A stretch of 5,310 bases of DNA, taken from Chloroflexota bacterium. GTDB taxonomy: Bacteria; Chloroflexota; Dehalococcoidia; Dehalococcoidales; UBA3254. The stretch covers positions 1 to 5,310 of the forward strand of contig JAGDMY010000122.1 in assembly GCA_017860765.1 (NCBI GenBank). The letters are read 5' to 3'. Shown here piece by piece: positions 5,104 to 5,310 of this stretch (position 1 is the first letter of the stretch; each line of letters opens with the position of its first letter). The notes beneath the pieces were generated by a model. That model did no database searches and was not told the origin of the DNA. It saw only the letters and a program-made list of their open reading frames with translations. The position numbers and the translations under genes were made by a program.

Positions 5104-5310
5104 TTAACCCATCAGGTCTTTCTTGATTTGCTCAAATTGCTCCCGGGTTATTTCGCCCTTAGCATAGCGTTCCCTGGCAATATCCAGGGGGGAACCTGTA
5201 TCGGTCCTGTAGCTGGTGCGCCCGAGCCTTCTTATCCCCCAGACAATCAAAGCGATAATGGCCCCCCAGACGATTACCATCCACAGGATACCCAGGCCCA
5301 TCATGCCCCA
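5104..5310 (-). CDS. Small membrane-anchored SHOCT-domain protein, possibly 5'-partial
   Basis: From the first ATG in the window (5304) the protein is 66 aa: one transmembrane helix (about 4-24), a basic IRRLGR turn, a short polar linker, and a SHOCT domain at the C-terminus (PLDIARERYAKGEITREQFEQIKKDL, about 39-64 with PLDIA, RYAKGEI and EQ conserved). SHOCT is a short helical hairpin found at protein ends and thought to mediate oligomerisation; no enzymatic role is known. The frame stays open to the window edge, reading Trp-Gly before Met-Met, and relatives often begin with a Gly/Met/Trp-rich stretch of this kind, so the real start is probably beyond 5310. No ribosome binding site can be judged. 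It precedes the cvpA-like gene by 60 bp. Confidence 0.82.
   Translation of the reverse strand, partial: WGMMGLGILWMVIVWGAIIALIVWGIRRLGRTSYRTDTGSPLDIARERYAKGEITREQFEQIKKDLMG

Overview
The window is ordinary bacterial chromosome (roughly half GC) carrying two head-to-head gene blocks and a third, convergent one. The gene content (split nuoC and nuoD, nuoD followed directly by a nuoH-like start with no nuoE/F/G between, rsmD-coaD-ferredoxin alongside) suggests an anaerobic or microaerophilic lineage such as the Dehalococcoidia/Chloroflexota. That placement is inferred from gene order and protein flavour, not from a marker gene.

Minus strand, right to left from 2792 to 1: nuoA-nuoB-nuoC-nuoD and the first 35 codons of a probable nuoH. 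Together they form the start of a respiratory complex I operon. A and B overlap by 10 bp, B and C by 4 bp (ATGA), and C and D abut exactly (TAA|ATG), so they are tightly coupled. The 170-bp gap between nuoD and nuoH is the exception: it holds a paired inverted hairpin repeat (173-230) resembling a bacterial REP/BIME-type element. NuoB keeps the four Cys ligands of cluster N2, and NuoD keeps the His/Tyr pair of the quinone site. NuoA has lost the usual acidic Glu of its D-x-E motif.

Positions 2793-3061 are an AT-rich divergent control region of about 270 bp with no gene. It has a TATAAT box reading toward nuoA, an extended -10 box reading toward rsmD that would give a leaderless or nearly leaderless transcript, a weak Crp/Fnr-like site and a small hairpin.

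Plus strand, 3062-4418: rsmD (16S rRNA guanine-N2 methyltransferase) overlaps coaD (phosphopantetheine adenylyltransferase) by 4 bp. After a 53-bp spacer comes a small 2[4Fe-4S] ferredoxin of the Allochromatium-vinosum (Alvin) type. The spacer carries a 21-bp-spaced direct repeat with a TTGACA box, so the ferredoxin may have its own control. A perfect 10-bp-stem bidirectional terminator (4508-4535) separates it from the last block.

Minus strand, 5310-4555: a small membrane-anchored SHOCT-domain protein, probably running past the window edge, followed by a CvpA-family four-helix membrane protein.

I see no CRISPR array, tRNA, rRNA, phage or transposase gene, and no clear new multi-gene system. 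The most interesting points are the covarying paired-hairpin repeat inside the nuo operon, the Glu-less NuoA, the EFG-less order beside a ferredoxin gene, the repeat in front of that ferredoxin, and the unusual rsmD start.
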